A stretch of DNA of 64,000 nucleotides from Caenorhabditis elegans (taxonomy: Eukaryota; Nematoda; Chromadorea; Rhabditida; Rhabditidae), in the NCBI RefSeq assembly GCF_000002985.6, contig NC_003280.10, positions 5,762,501 through 5,826,500 of the forward strand, given 5' to 3'. The notes under the pieces are model-generated. The model searched no databases and had not been told where the DNA came from. It worked only from the letters and a program-made list of their open reading frames with translations. Shown one piece after another: positions 48,079 through 58,219 of the stretch (the first letter of the stretch is position 1; every line of letters begins with the position of its first letter). Position numbers and translations under genes: made by a program.

Positions 48079-49224
48079 ATGCTTACAATTGCTCGTCGTT
48101 TTTCTGGTTCTTCCATCTGCCGAAAACAGATTACTGTCGGATCGAACAATATTCAAGTCATCAAAAATATTCAAGATCGGGAATACGAGGCAATTTGGAA
48201 AACGGTTAGTTTCAGTTCGATATCAATTTATAAAAATTCAACATTGAAATTGCAGATTGGCTCAACTCGTTCCGATTTGAAAAAGGATGATATCAAAAAA
48301 TTCAAAGAAGCTTGGGGCAATGATTATCATCAAACGCTCACATTTTTGAAAGATTCTGATCGATTGATTGCATCCAATTCACATGTTGTATTCCGCCCTT
48401 TGAAGGATAGCAAAGGACTTGAAAACCTCGTTTTTAGAGGAAACTTGTGGATTTCTCCGGATGTTCGTGGATCTGAGATTATGGATATCACTGACAAACA
48501 ATCGTATGATGTTGGTTTCTCAGTTGGAAATAATTCAATGGCTTACGCAACAAAGAAAACAATGGATCAGTACAAGAATCTGACAGGCTCAATGGATCAT
48601 CTGCACAAGTACTACGTCTCGAACTATGACTTTGGTGATCTGTGCATTCCGAAGGATTTGGATACATCTGGAATAGTTGTTAAGGTATTTTAATTCCTCA
48701 CATTTCCAATTAATTCAATTTCATTTAGAATGCTCGCGATGTACCTGATACTGATATCTTGAAGTATGATGCCAAAGTTTTCAAATATGAAAGATCAAAA
48801 TACGTTCTTGGACAAATTCGAGAAGACTTCGGACGAGTTGCATACAACGAGAAAGGCGACGTCATCGGAATTGGAGCAATTTCTGTGTATCCATCTGGTG
48901 AATGTGCAATTACTCCGATGTATGCTGATGACATCCGCATTGCTCGAACAATTCTGAAAAATATTCTCGAGGAGATGACGCTGGACGCTGAAAAGTACTG
49001 GAGACTCCAAATTCGGTCTCATGATCAACATACCGGAAGCTATGGGTAAGAATCATAAGTAACTTCTTCTCATCAGTTTTATCTTTTTCAGATGGATTCG
49101 TCCATTCTTGTCTACAATGACCCATCGTTCAGAAGTTTGCACTTTGATGTGCGACCACAAGGAAAAAGGAATGGACTTCTCCAAAGTTTATAGTACTTTC
49201 CATGCTGATAACTGCCCCATTTGA
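48079..49224 (+). CDS. GNAT-like nematode protein (DUF1248-type)
   Basis: Exons 48079-48204, 48256-48684, 48729-49045 and 49092-49224 give 334 residues. The first intron is 51 bases with no in-frame stop, so its retention would add 17 residues. The N-terminus (MLTIARRFSGSSICRKQITV) is basic and could be a mitochondrial targeting signal. The centre is acetyltransferase-like: LGQIREDFGRVAYNEKGDVIGIGAISVYPSGECAITPMYADD resembles the GNAT strand 4/5 region, and RSEVCTLM lies near the end. This resembles a nematode-expanded family I recall as DUF1248; substrate unknown. The gene is divergent from msp-64 with about 250 bases between them. Confidence 0.7.
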
Positions 49225-49874
49225 TTTTTCGAATAAATATTTTAGTTTCAATTGTTTCACAGAATTATTTTTACTCAAATTACAGAATCAAATCATATCT
49301 CAAATACACTCAAAAACGTGATATTTTCAAAATTCATCTTCATCCGATTCAATTCATTCAATTAGATTCGCGTTTCTTCTACGTTGACGTCCAAATTTTC
49401 TCCCATCTGAAGATTCAGAGCTGAAATTAAGTGAATTCTTCAAATTCTGATTGATTACAAACAAACTTCTAAATCGAATCCTTCTCATTTGCCTGAAATT
49501 GGATGAATCTGTTTTCTATGGTTTTCAACGGTTTTCTATGGAGAAAGAGAAACATCGATCAAATTTTTGTATTTTACCAATGTTTTTTGATTGGGAGAGT
49601 GCCAATAATTGTTTAGGTGATAGAGCAAGCGAACTTCCTTCCAGAAAAATATAGAAAAATACAGAAAAAACCAGAAAAATTGAAAGGAGCAGTTTCAATT
49701 GATATTAATATACCTAGTTTTCGTATTGAAATTCTCAGTAGTGATGTCTTTGCAAAATGATGCTCAAAAATAGTTCGTCTCACAATCCTAAATATCAAGC
49801 CAAATTAAAAAAAAATGCCCAGCAAAAACTTTATTATCATGAAATGTCAAGTATGAGGATGCACCGTTGGCAAT
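49225..49874. other. Intergenic region between convergent genes
   Basis: AT-rich, holding 3' ends of the GNAT-like gene (AATAAATAT near 49232) and of wago-5. No coding feature supported. Confidence 0.4.
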
Positions 49875-52800
49875 CTAAGCATTGATGCGAGTCTTGTTGA
49901 AGACAGTGTTCTTGTATCCGAGTTGTTTTGAAAGTTCCTTGAGATGCTCTTCATGGTATTCATTCGCTTCATTAGGTCCATGAGCCCTGTAAAAAACTAA
50001 TGATATTGGCATTGAAAAAAGGAAACATCCATCTTCTCGGACCAGAGATCTCTTCCACGTTTTGCATACTCGTTGGCAACATAAAGAGGAGTCGGAATTG
50101 AAGTGCTCAGTGCCACGATTTGATGGTGATGGCAAAGAGTGTATGTGAGCTCCTCAAGGCGATCCATCGGAGCGTTACAGTCATCTGCCAGAATAGTGTA
50201 GAGAGGAGTCTTGGCAGTTCCTTGCAGAGTTGTGTGTCCATTGAGGAAGAATTGCTTGCATGCAGGATTGGTGACAGCGCTATCCAAGACGATACCCGGT
50301 GGGATGTTCATCTCTGTCGCTTTTCCGCCGGAACGAAGCTGAAAAGAAGAGATAAAACGGGAATTATAGAATAAATTTACCTGATCACGGAAAAATCTGT
50401 AACTGTGCTCCTTGGTGACGATGATGTAAATCAGATTGATATCTTTGGAGTATCCCTGAATGGTAGCACGTGCCAGTGGAATTTCGTAGGCAAGAATAGA
50501 CGCATGAGAGCCATCCGATGCACCACTTCTATAAATGATGATCCGCTTTGGCAAAGTATTGCGATTCATCTCAAACAGATCGATGGAACTTTTCAAAACG
50601 TCTTCAATTGATGCCATTGTCTGTAAAAAGTTACATTGTGATTAATAGAGATGCTCGATTTTTCTTACATCCTGTCCTGAAGGGGCCAAAACGAAATCTC
50701 CAACAAACTCGTGGTTTGCAACAGCATTTGAAGCGAAGCCAATAATTTGTGGATTAAGATGTCCTTTGTTATCCATCATGTACTTCGTTCCAGCCGGTGG
50801 TGCGGAAACGCCAACTCCGATGATCAATTGTTCGTCGGTCATGCTCTTCTTTGCATCCGAGACCGTGTAGTTGAGACCACCCAACTTCATGTTAGTTTTG
50901 TTGATGACGTTTTCCAGAGTCAATCTCTTTCCATCCTTGACAACAGAGTTGGCTTTGGAAATTTTCATATCCTGTATAACCATCATCGACTTTTGTTCGA
51001 GGGCCTTGTATTTCTCTGAAATTATTTAATTAATATTTTTGAAAAAAAAAAAAATAACGGCTTACTGTGGAGATGAGTGATAGAGTCATCGGTGATCACG
51101 AAGGCAAATTTGCATTTGCTCGCAGCCGCATTTTCCAGTAGGGAAATTATGTTATCCATGTGACAAAGGGATGTTTCACTTGGAGGCTTGATTATCATTC
51201 CTCTCTTCTTGCAAGCATCAATGAACATTCCGGTGAATTGGCTTAAAAAATTAAGTTAATTCGAGAAAACCATATCATTCTTACCTCAGGTCACTAACGG
51301 AGAATCTGGAATTTTGATTTCCAACAGCATACAAAGCCCATAAATCTTGAAAAGCAGCGGGTTTCACAAATGACCCTGGTGGTGGACGCCATTTTCCCAA
51401 CTCAGACTTGACCGTTGATCTCTGGTATCCCAGTTCTTTCCTGAAAAAATGAACATATTTATTGTTAATAAATTGCACAAACTAACCTTCAAAGGCTCTG
51501 AATAAACTTTGATTCCAAGAGCGTTGAGGAGCTCATTCTCCGCTGTGATGTTGACAGCAGTTTTGCCCTTGATGATGATTCTCTGGCGAACATCAGGGAG
51601 AACCGCACATTCCTTCGTCGTCTTCTGAGACTGAGTTTGCTGAGGAATAGTTGCACGCTGATTTTTCGAGATGGTCATCAATTCAGCCGGGAAGTAATTG
51701 TTGTTTCCTCGATCTTTGCAAACCACCAAATTGGCTTTCGGGTATTGAAGATTTATGCTGTATTTGTCCCTGAAGTACTCGGCGATTGAACACGTCTTCC
51801 CATCGGGCAACTCGAATCTCGTCCCTGTGGCACTTTCGTGGAAGATTCCTACGATTCTCAGATGACGCTTTCTGCTCGTGTACATTGAATAGCAATCGAG
51901 TCCTTTAATCACTGGAGTAGCCTTCTCACGAGCCATACTACTGAGCCCGTTTGATGGATCTTGTCCCGTAATCTCAAAGAGCTTCTGGATCACAGTTTGC
52001 TCTTTATGGAAAGCAGCTTTCATGCCATCAATCACAAGAGATGGATTGTTCTGTCCACGACCGAACGGACCTTCAATGAATTGGATCGTCTTCTTGAGGC
52101 CAGGATACAGCGCTTTTCCGTCGCCAACGTCGACACAATCTCGCTGATCAAATCCTTCCTCGGTGGCGTTGAGGAAATATACTTTTCCATGCTCGAAACA
52201 TCCGAAACGCTTTCTGAAATAAAACGATTCTTAAAGCATTTTCGAAACTAACTTACGTTTCCCTCGTGCAATGTTGATTCAAAGCAAGTTCCAGGAATTG
52301 AGTGTATTCACGATTGTTCACTTCAATGTTTTGATCAGCAGTACGCTCGCCCAGGATTTTAGCAGAGATGGTGATGGAATTGTCTCGTGGTGCATGAATC
52401 TCAAGAGAGATGCACGGCAACGTCTTGAGTTCGTCGTTTCCCGTGTCCGCTCCATTGATTTGAAAGACTTTAGACTTTGTCTGGTTGCAATCCAGTTCCG
52501 AGAACAAATTGATCGTAGTGTAGAGAGTGGATTGGCCGTCATATACGATATGATTCCCGTCTTTCATTTTGAAGAAATCTGGGTTCTTCTCCACTGCATT
52601 GAAAAACAGGTTGCAGCATTTCTCACGACGATCCAACACTACGAAGTCCTCTTTTCCTTTTTTAGTGAAGGTCACTTCCTTCGTGGAAGTCAAATCGGCC
52701 TTGGCATGAACCACGAATCTGTGAACTGTTGTTTCCTTGGTAACTTCCACTCCGAAGATGTTTGTTCCAACATCCACTTGTTTACCCAATGTTCCCGGTT

Positions 52801-52982
52801 CGGTTGGCGTAGTGTAGATCTTAGCTCCACTTTCCACCTGCAAATAGGGAAATATAAACAAATTTTCGAAATGCAAAGAAACATACGTTCAATTCTTTCA
52901 GACGATTGATGCATGCATCATTGGCAGTCGTTTGGTAGAGCTTTTGATCATTTTGATCCAACAGGACAACGCCAGTATTCAT
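49875..52982 (-). pseudogene. wago-5: WAGO-class Argonaute, probably a pseudogene
   Basis: Minus-strand exons are 52982-52887, 52837-52257, 52213-51487, 51440-51285, 51241-51066, 51015-50669, 50620-50381, 50338-49986 region and 49986-49875. They encode an Argonaute: N-terminal and linker parts, PAZ (IKGLDCYSMYTSRKRHLRIV, FELPDGKTCSIAEYF), MID and PIWI (VSAPPAGTKYMMDN, YRSGASDGSHASILAYEI, LYVANEYAKRGRDLW), ending NKTRINA. PIWI lacks the slicer Asp-Asp-His: Ser-containing IIGFASN and YRSGAS replace the two Asp, and GTAKTPLYTI lacks His, as in worm secondary-siRNA Argonautes. Damage: the 5' end abuts a transposon fragment and the only in-frame ATG (52982) lies in it. Exon 3 ends in phase 0 while exon 4 needs phase 2, and the last junction has the same mismatch, so canonical splicing meets early stops. 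Other junctions fit. Symbol recalled. Confidence 0.8.
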
Positions 52983-53858
52983 TCAGCCAATTCAACTCGT
53001 GCCTTTCTCAGCAGCAAGAAAATTAAACTCCTTAAATGGCCAGCTTGTTCACCGGACCTCAATCCGATCGAAAATATGTGGGCTTCCCTCGTGAGACTCG
53101 TGTACGCTAATGGAAAACAGTATCCGAATGTTGCTGCTCTTAAAGTCGGAATTGAGAATTCATGGAACGCCATATCAGCTACAGAGATGAAAAATCTGGT
53201 CAATTCGATGCCTAATCGAATCTTTGAGGTCATCGCCAAGAATGGAGGTCCTACGAAATATTGAACTTTATCTAAGTTAATAAAATCTGTTGTGTTTTTT
53301 GATTTCTAGAGGATGGTGAATGCGCGAAGGCCAGTAGTGCTATCTCGTACTAGTAGTATAATAAAAATAAGAGTTGCAAATCTTTAAAAAAATTTCAGAC
53401 CGATGAAATAGATGTTGTAGATCATCTCAGTTGATTCTGGTGCTGATTCAAGTATTGGGCGCCGCGCAGCGCCCTCTAACATAAAATTAGGCGTTTCAGG
53501 ACAATTTTAGAGATCCTATGAATTTCCACTGATAAATTTCTTTTGAAAATTGATTTGCAAGATGTCTGGATCAGTTTGAACTTAAGTCATGAATAAGTTG
53601 TTCTTAGAAAAAGCCAAAAAAAGGGGATTTTATTAGAAAAAATCAAAAATTCGAGGGGGCGCTATAGAAGTTGGGCGGTCGTTTTAGAGACTTTTTGACC
53701 TAGTCTCCTCAGTCTATTGAATTTTTTGATGAAAATTTTGGACAGGGGGTTTTTCGACATTTGGAATCGAATGGCATTAGCAGTTTTTTGTAAAAAATGT
53801 CAGAAAATGGTGAAATGAGAAAAAATAGGGGGGCGCTATAGAAGTTGGGCGCACTGTA
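52945..53858 (+). mobile_element. Truncated Tc1/mariner-type transposon (right part)
   Basis: A plus-strand frame from about 52950 to the stop before 53267 is the C-terminal part of a Tc-type transposase: LIQQDNASIHSA carries the second catalytic Asp and CSPDLNPIENMWASLV the DPN/E box of the DD34E triad. The first catalytic Asp and the DNA-binding domain are missing. The right end is intact: GGGCGCACTG followed by TA at 53857-53858, the typical TA target duplication. The motif GGGGGCGCTATAGAAGTTGGG occurs at 53655-53675 and again at 53829-53849, 174 bases apart, as in Tc3-like elements with two transposase sites per end. The left boundary, where it meets the Argonaute, is uncertain (about 52945-52960). 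Confidence 0.8.
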
Positions 53859-54147
53859 GTACTGATTGCAAAACTATGAAGTTTGTGGTCAAGGTTGGCC
53901 ACATGTTGCAACGTGGAGGGCTTATGATCTGAACTCGGAAGGTTACGGGAAAACAATTATTAGATATTACATTATTTTAAATATTAAAAATCTAAAAAAC
54001 GTTTGAATATCTTATATGAATTTCCAATCACCACGTCAATATTGCTATCTCGTTCAATTTCAAATTTTCATTCATTTTACAATTTGAGTAAGCTTCATCT
54101 CATCGTCTCGAATAGCGATTTTCGTGTCAATTGGACAAAGTTCTAGA

Positions 54148-54753
54148 ATGCCAATTGGAGACTATTTCAATCTCGTTCAGGTATGAATTTTGAGCTCAGA
54201 TTTCCTTTAAAATTTGAATATTTCTGAATTTATTCCTGATTGTGCTGGTCTTCTGCCCATCATGGATCTTGTGCCACGGAAAGAAGAAACCATCGAAAAC
54301 ATCGTCGAGTTGTAAGAAGACCGATTCTATAGAGCCGCCCAAATCGGCAATTGTAAGTTGGAGAATTTCAAGTTCTTTATTTTCATTTTGCAGAAACCTC
54401 CAATAACTGATCCAACACCGAGTATGTTGGCCAAGGCGGGACCAGATGAGAAGAAAGACGAGCCAAAGGATGAGAAAGGAGAGACTAAGAGCCCGGCTCC
54501 AGATGGCGATGCTGCTGCTGCTGATGCAGCAAAACCTGTCGACAAGTCGCAAAAGCCATTCCCCAAGTTTGAGATGCCGACGGAGAGCAAGAAGAAGAAG
54601 AAGATGGCTGAAAATGAGGTTGATAAGAAGGAGAAAATGAAGAATGGGTTCTATCAGGAGAAGTCGGATGAAGATGACACACTTGAGAAAGTGGACAGTC
54701 TAAAGGTTGAACAATCTGATAAAACCAAGAGATCAAAGAAAAATAAGAAATAA
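54148..54753 (+). CDS. Small Lys-rich membrane-anchored protein, family unknown
   Basis: Exon 54394-54753 is well supported: CATTTTGCAG acceptor, frame of 119 codons, Lys/Glu/Ala-rich, ending KRSKKNKK. Exon ending at 54352 (GCAATT|GTAAGT) joins it in phase and encodes a hydrophobic helix (LFLIVLVFCPSWIL) followed by a basic stretch. A likely first exon, 54148-54180, encodes MPIGDYFNLVQ and ends in GTATGA. To keep frame the second exon should start at 54227, but the bases before it are TTTCTG, not TTTCAG. So the 5' structure is unresolved: a non-canonical acceptor, a mutated site, or a different start. If the first exon is right, the helix sits near residues 12-26, with the rest charged and probably cytoplasmic. 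Confidence 0.5.
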
Positions 54754-54949
54754 TATGGGAATTGATTAGTTATGATACACTGAATAAAGGGTTTTTATGA
54801 ATAAAATCGTAGTTTTTTGTTTTGTCAATTTCATAATTTATTCAAAGCCTATTGAATTACTGTATCACTGATTCGCTCAGGATCACTCAGGAGGAACTGT
54901 CTCATTTGCTTTTGCGAATATTTTAGTTGGTGGTATTTTGAAGATTTGA

Positions 54950-55092
54950 TAAAAACTCAATGAACAATTTATGAATTCTATCAACTTATATAGGGAGGGG
55001 GCTTCTTATCAGCCACGTAGATCTTCACCTTTGGGTTGAGACGTTTTTCATTGAACTTTTACATGTTATATTATTTTTAAAAATAAAAATAA
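54950..55092 (-). promoter_or_regulatory. Orphan MSP upstream region, no gene attached
   Basis: This matches the upstream region of the MSP gene at 47447 element by element on the same strand: AAAAACTCAATGAA leader, CTTATATAGGG (TATA box), CTTCTTATCAGC (GATA site), CACGTAGATCTTCACC, GAGACGTTTTT and the A/T-rich block. Where the ATG and coding region should begin (below 54950) the sequence is unrelated. It is a relic of an MSP gene whose body was lost or moved. Confidence 0.75.
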
Positions 55093-56026
55093 TTTTCAAC
55101 GTTTTCTGAGTCAACAAAATTTTTTTTGGTCCCGGCAATCGCCGAATTCTCTGTTGCGATTTGACTAGATCGAATTTTTAAAGGATTGAAGGATTAAAGG
55201 ACGATCCGTTCTTCAAGTGCTATGCACTGCGGATCTGGGATTCAGGTACACTGCCTGGTGGTGATCCCTCTAATTTAACAAACCATATTTCCATCTGTAT
55301 ACACGCAAGACTATTTTTCGAATTCCTCATAACTTTGGAAAATTGCCCAATTTTTGACAAAACCTAGTTTGATACCGTTTAAACCAGGAAAAATACATAC
55401 TTTTACAATATTTCATCAGCTATTTTTTTACGTTTTTAAGTGTAAATTATTCAAAAAAAGACTAGTTTTCTGAAGTTTAAACAAGTTCCTGATGATAATA
55501 AGTCAGTGTAAAACTACCAAATATTGCAAGAATAATAGGGATTTCAGACACCTTTTCAACTGAAGTGTGATTTAAAGAAGGAGTTAAGTGCCAATTCGCA
55601 GAATTGGAGGAACTTTTTTTTATTTTCGGCTGATTTGCTAATTTGCGAAAACGTTGGAAATATTTTTTTTATAGCAAGACACTGAATGGTGTGTATTCTT
55701 GAAATTTTTTCCTGTTTTCTTCAGATATTTTTAATCAAATTTACTCATTTTTATATCAATTCGAGAAACCTAGAATATGTCCAGTTTTCAAGTTCAAATC
55801 CAAATCTCATTCAAATCTCAAAAATTTCAACAAAAATTTTAAAAAACAAAGTTTGCCAAAAGTTTGAAGTTTCAGCAATAGCAGAATTTCCGTTTGCCAA
55901 AAAATATAGTACTATGTATAATTTTCTGAAATTCTAGAAATTCCGCCCAGTCGGGGCGCAACGGAAAACTGGACAATTTACATTGTAAGGGGTCATAAAT
56001 TAATGAAAATTTCTAAAAACGATTAA
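55093..56026. other. AT-rich DNA between MSP relics
   Basis: No gene or clear repeat seen. A frame at 55686-55937 has no support. Confidence 0.3.
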
Positions 56027-56331
56027 TTTTATTTTTATTTTCAAAAATATGATAAAATGTAAAAGTTCATTAAAAACGTCAAGACCAAACCACCAACATG
56101 AAGAGACTTGGAGTTGATCCACCATGTGGAGTTCTCGACCCAAAGGAAGCTGTGCTGTTGGCTGTTTCGTGTGATGCATTCGCATTTGGACAGGAAGACA
56201 CCAACAACGACCGTATCACCGTCGAATGGACTAACACTCCGGATGGAGCTGCCAAGCAGTTCCGCCGCGAGTGGTTCCAGGGAGATGGTATGGTTCGCCG
56301 CAAGAATCTGCCAATCGAATACAACCCATAG
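56027..56331 (+). pseudogene. MSP pseudogene lacking its first 49 codons
   Basis: From about 56089 the sequence is MSP codons 50-127 ([15 protein letters not shown] to IEYNP, stop 56329-56331), with no internal stop. Directly before it, 56027-56087 matches the distal upstream block of the MSP gene at 47447 (A/T-rich block, then AAAACGTCAAGACCAAAC). The TATA box, leader and codons 1-49 are therefore deleted. The 3' flank, through CTTATCCTCTAGATCAGCTGG near 56428, matches the 3' flank of that same gene. An in-frame Met could yield a 77-residue fragment, but the MSP fold would be incomplete. Confidence 0.88.
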
Positions 56332-56460
56332 GTTCCTTGTAAAATAAATATTGTTTAATGCCTGTGTTGTTTCTTTCTGTAAATTGAATATATATACACT
56401 TGTCGCTTATCCTCTAGATCAGCTGGCTTCGTCGCTTCGTTGTTTCTACAGATATTTCTT

Positions 56461-56506
56461 GCAAGAATCTTCCGATCGAATACAACCCATAGAACTTCTA
56501 AATAAT
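56461..56506 (+). pseudogene. MSP 3'-end fragment
   Basis: GCAAGAATCTTCCGATCGAA to the stop matches the last 11 codons of MSP ([10 protein letters not shown] and stop), and the following AGAACTTCTAAATAA matches the 3' untranslated start of the copy at 35427. It sits 130 bases after the MSP pseudogene, so it is a second, separate scrap. Confidence 0.8.
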
Positions 56507-58219
56507 TTTTTTCCTGATTCACTGGTTGCTGATTTTATAATTTGAAAAATAATATTGTCTACCATGTTTCCAAATTTCAAAATATGATATTGTGATATAC
56601 GAACTTTCTTTGAATACTTTGTTACAGAACTTCCTCGCATGTATCATTTTGAGAAGAAGTTGTATGTTCGAGAGCCGTTTCTAGAGAACTAACAGAACGA
56701 ATTTTTTAGATTTCAGAATTATCAACAAGATCATATGCAATGCCTTGAATTCATAGATAAGAGATGATGAAAGATGGAGCTGACTGCATTTGAAAGAACT
56801 TTCATTTTATCTATCTAACAATCTAACAATTATTAATAAACAATTATTCATTTTCATTGTTGTGTTTATCATTCGATTACTCGGAAAACATTTTTATTGC
56901 TCAAAATATATATTTTTCTAGCTAACTGGAGTAGTTTCAAAATTGCCATTCGGTTCAGGATAGGCGGTTTCAGGCTTACTTTTGTTTAATTAGTCCCAGG
57001 TCTTCGAAACTCAATGTTTTATTGTGTCCTGTGTTTCCCTTGATTTTCACTAAATTAATTCTGGGGACATGAGAAGGTAATCTTGGAAAATTGAAATAAA
57101 CTACAGTACTCCTCAAAGACACGATTTTAAATTCAAAAAAATCAGTCGTGTCGAGACCCGGTACCGTATTTTGGGTGTTAAAATCGGAAAATTTCGCCAA
57201 TGGGGATACGATAATTTGAGTTTTATATTCAAATTAGATGTATGATATAGGAAAACATTCCACTAACGGGTGTATTTGATTTATTTTGCTTGTATTTACA
57301 AATAATATATTTCGAATGCTCGCCTGTTTCTTGATATTGTCCTCGTGTTGTTCACGGCCGAAGTTTTTCACAATTATCAATAGAGCGCTTCTGAAAACTC
57401 GTCCGCGACAGTGAAAATTTTAATTTTCAGAATTAATTGTTTTTAATTTAACGATTTTAATTAATTCTCTCATTTACTGTTGCAAGATTTTTTAATGCTA
57501 TCTGTTGAATATTTAATTTTATCACTATTTTCAATAATTACGATGTAGACGCTTTATTTGCAATATATATTGCAAACAATATTACAATATATATTGCAAA
57601 CAATATTGCATTATACGCAGATTATTTTCTCCCGTTTTGACAGAATAAAATTAACTTGACAATGTGTGTGTAAACACAGTGACGACAAACTGCGACAATG
57701 AGTCATTCAGGTTTAGTCTTTTGCGAATTAGTTTATTTATAATAATTATATATTATAGGGTTATTGGGATATTTTTTTATCTCACCGTTAATGAAAAATG
57801 TTAAATATATTCCTGTTTCAAAAATTGGCTACAATTTAAATCAATATATTTGTTTTGTAATCATTATCATAGAGGGCCGGGACTCTTCCCACTGAAACTC
57901 AATACTTTTGCATATTTCACATTCTCTTCCTCCGTTGGTTCACCAAAAGAGAAAAGGGACCGACATGAAAAGGAAACGAAAGCTTAAAAGAGACGGAAAA
58001 TCGATGTACTAGAGTGCTCGGAAGTAGTTGAGAGGCGCAGAGAGAGAGCTTTCATTCAGAAGACACACGACGTTATTCCTCGCAACGCCTTCTTCTTTTT
58101 AACAATCTTCAATACATTTTAGTGAACTTTCTTTTATTTCTGTTTCATTTAAAAATAGTCTTAAATTTCACTATATTTAATTTTTTTCTTTTATTATCTG
58201 GAATGTTTCAGCTTTCAAC
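56507..58219. other. Upstream region of ehs-1
   Basis: No gene supported. A 24-bp unit (CAATATATATTGCAAACAAT plus ATTR) occurs twice in tandem at 57561-57608. The last 100 bases end in a GAATGTTTCAG acceptor eight bases before the ehs-1 ATG, fitting a trans-splice site. Confidence 0.45.

Noticed and set aside
52271-52909. 212-codon plus-strand frame
   Set aside because: Antisense shadow of a long Argonaute exon.
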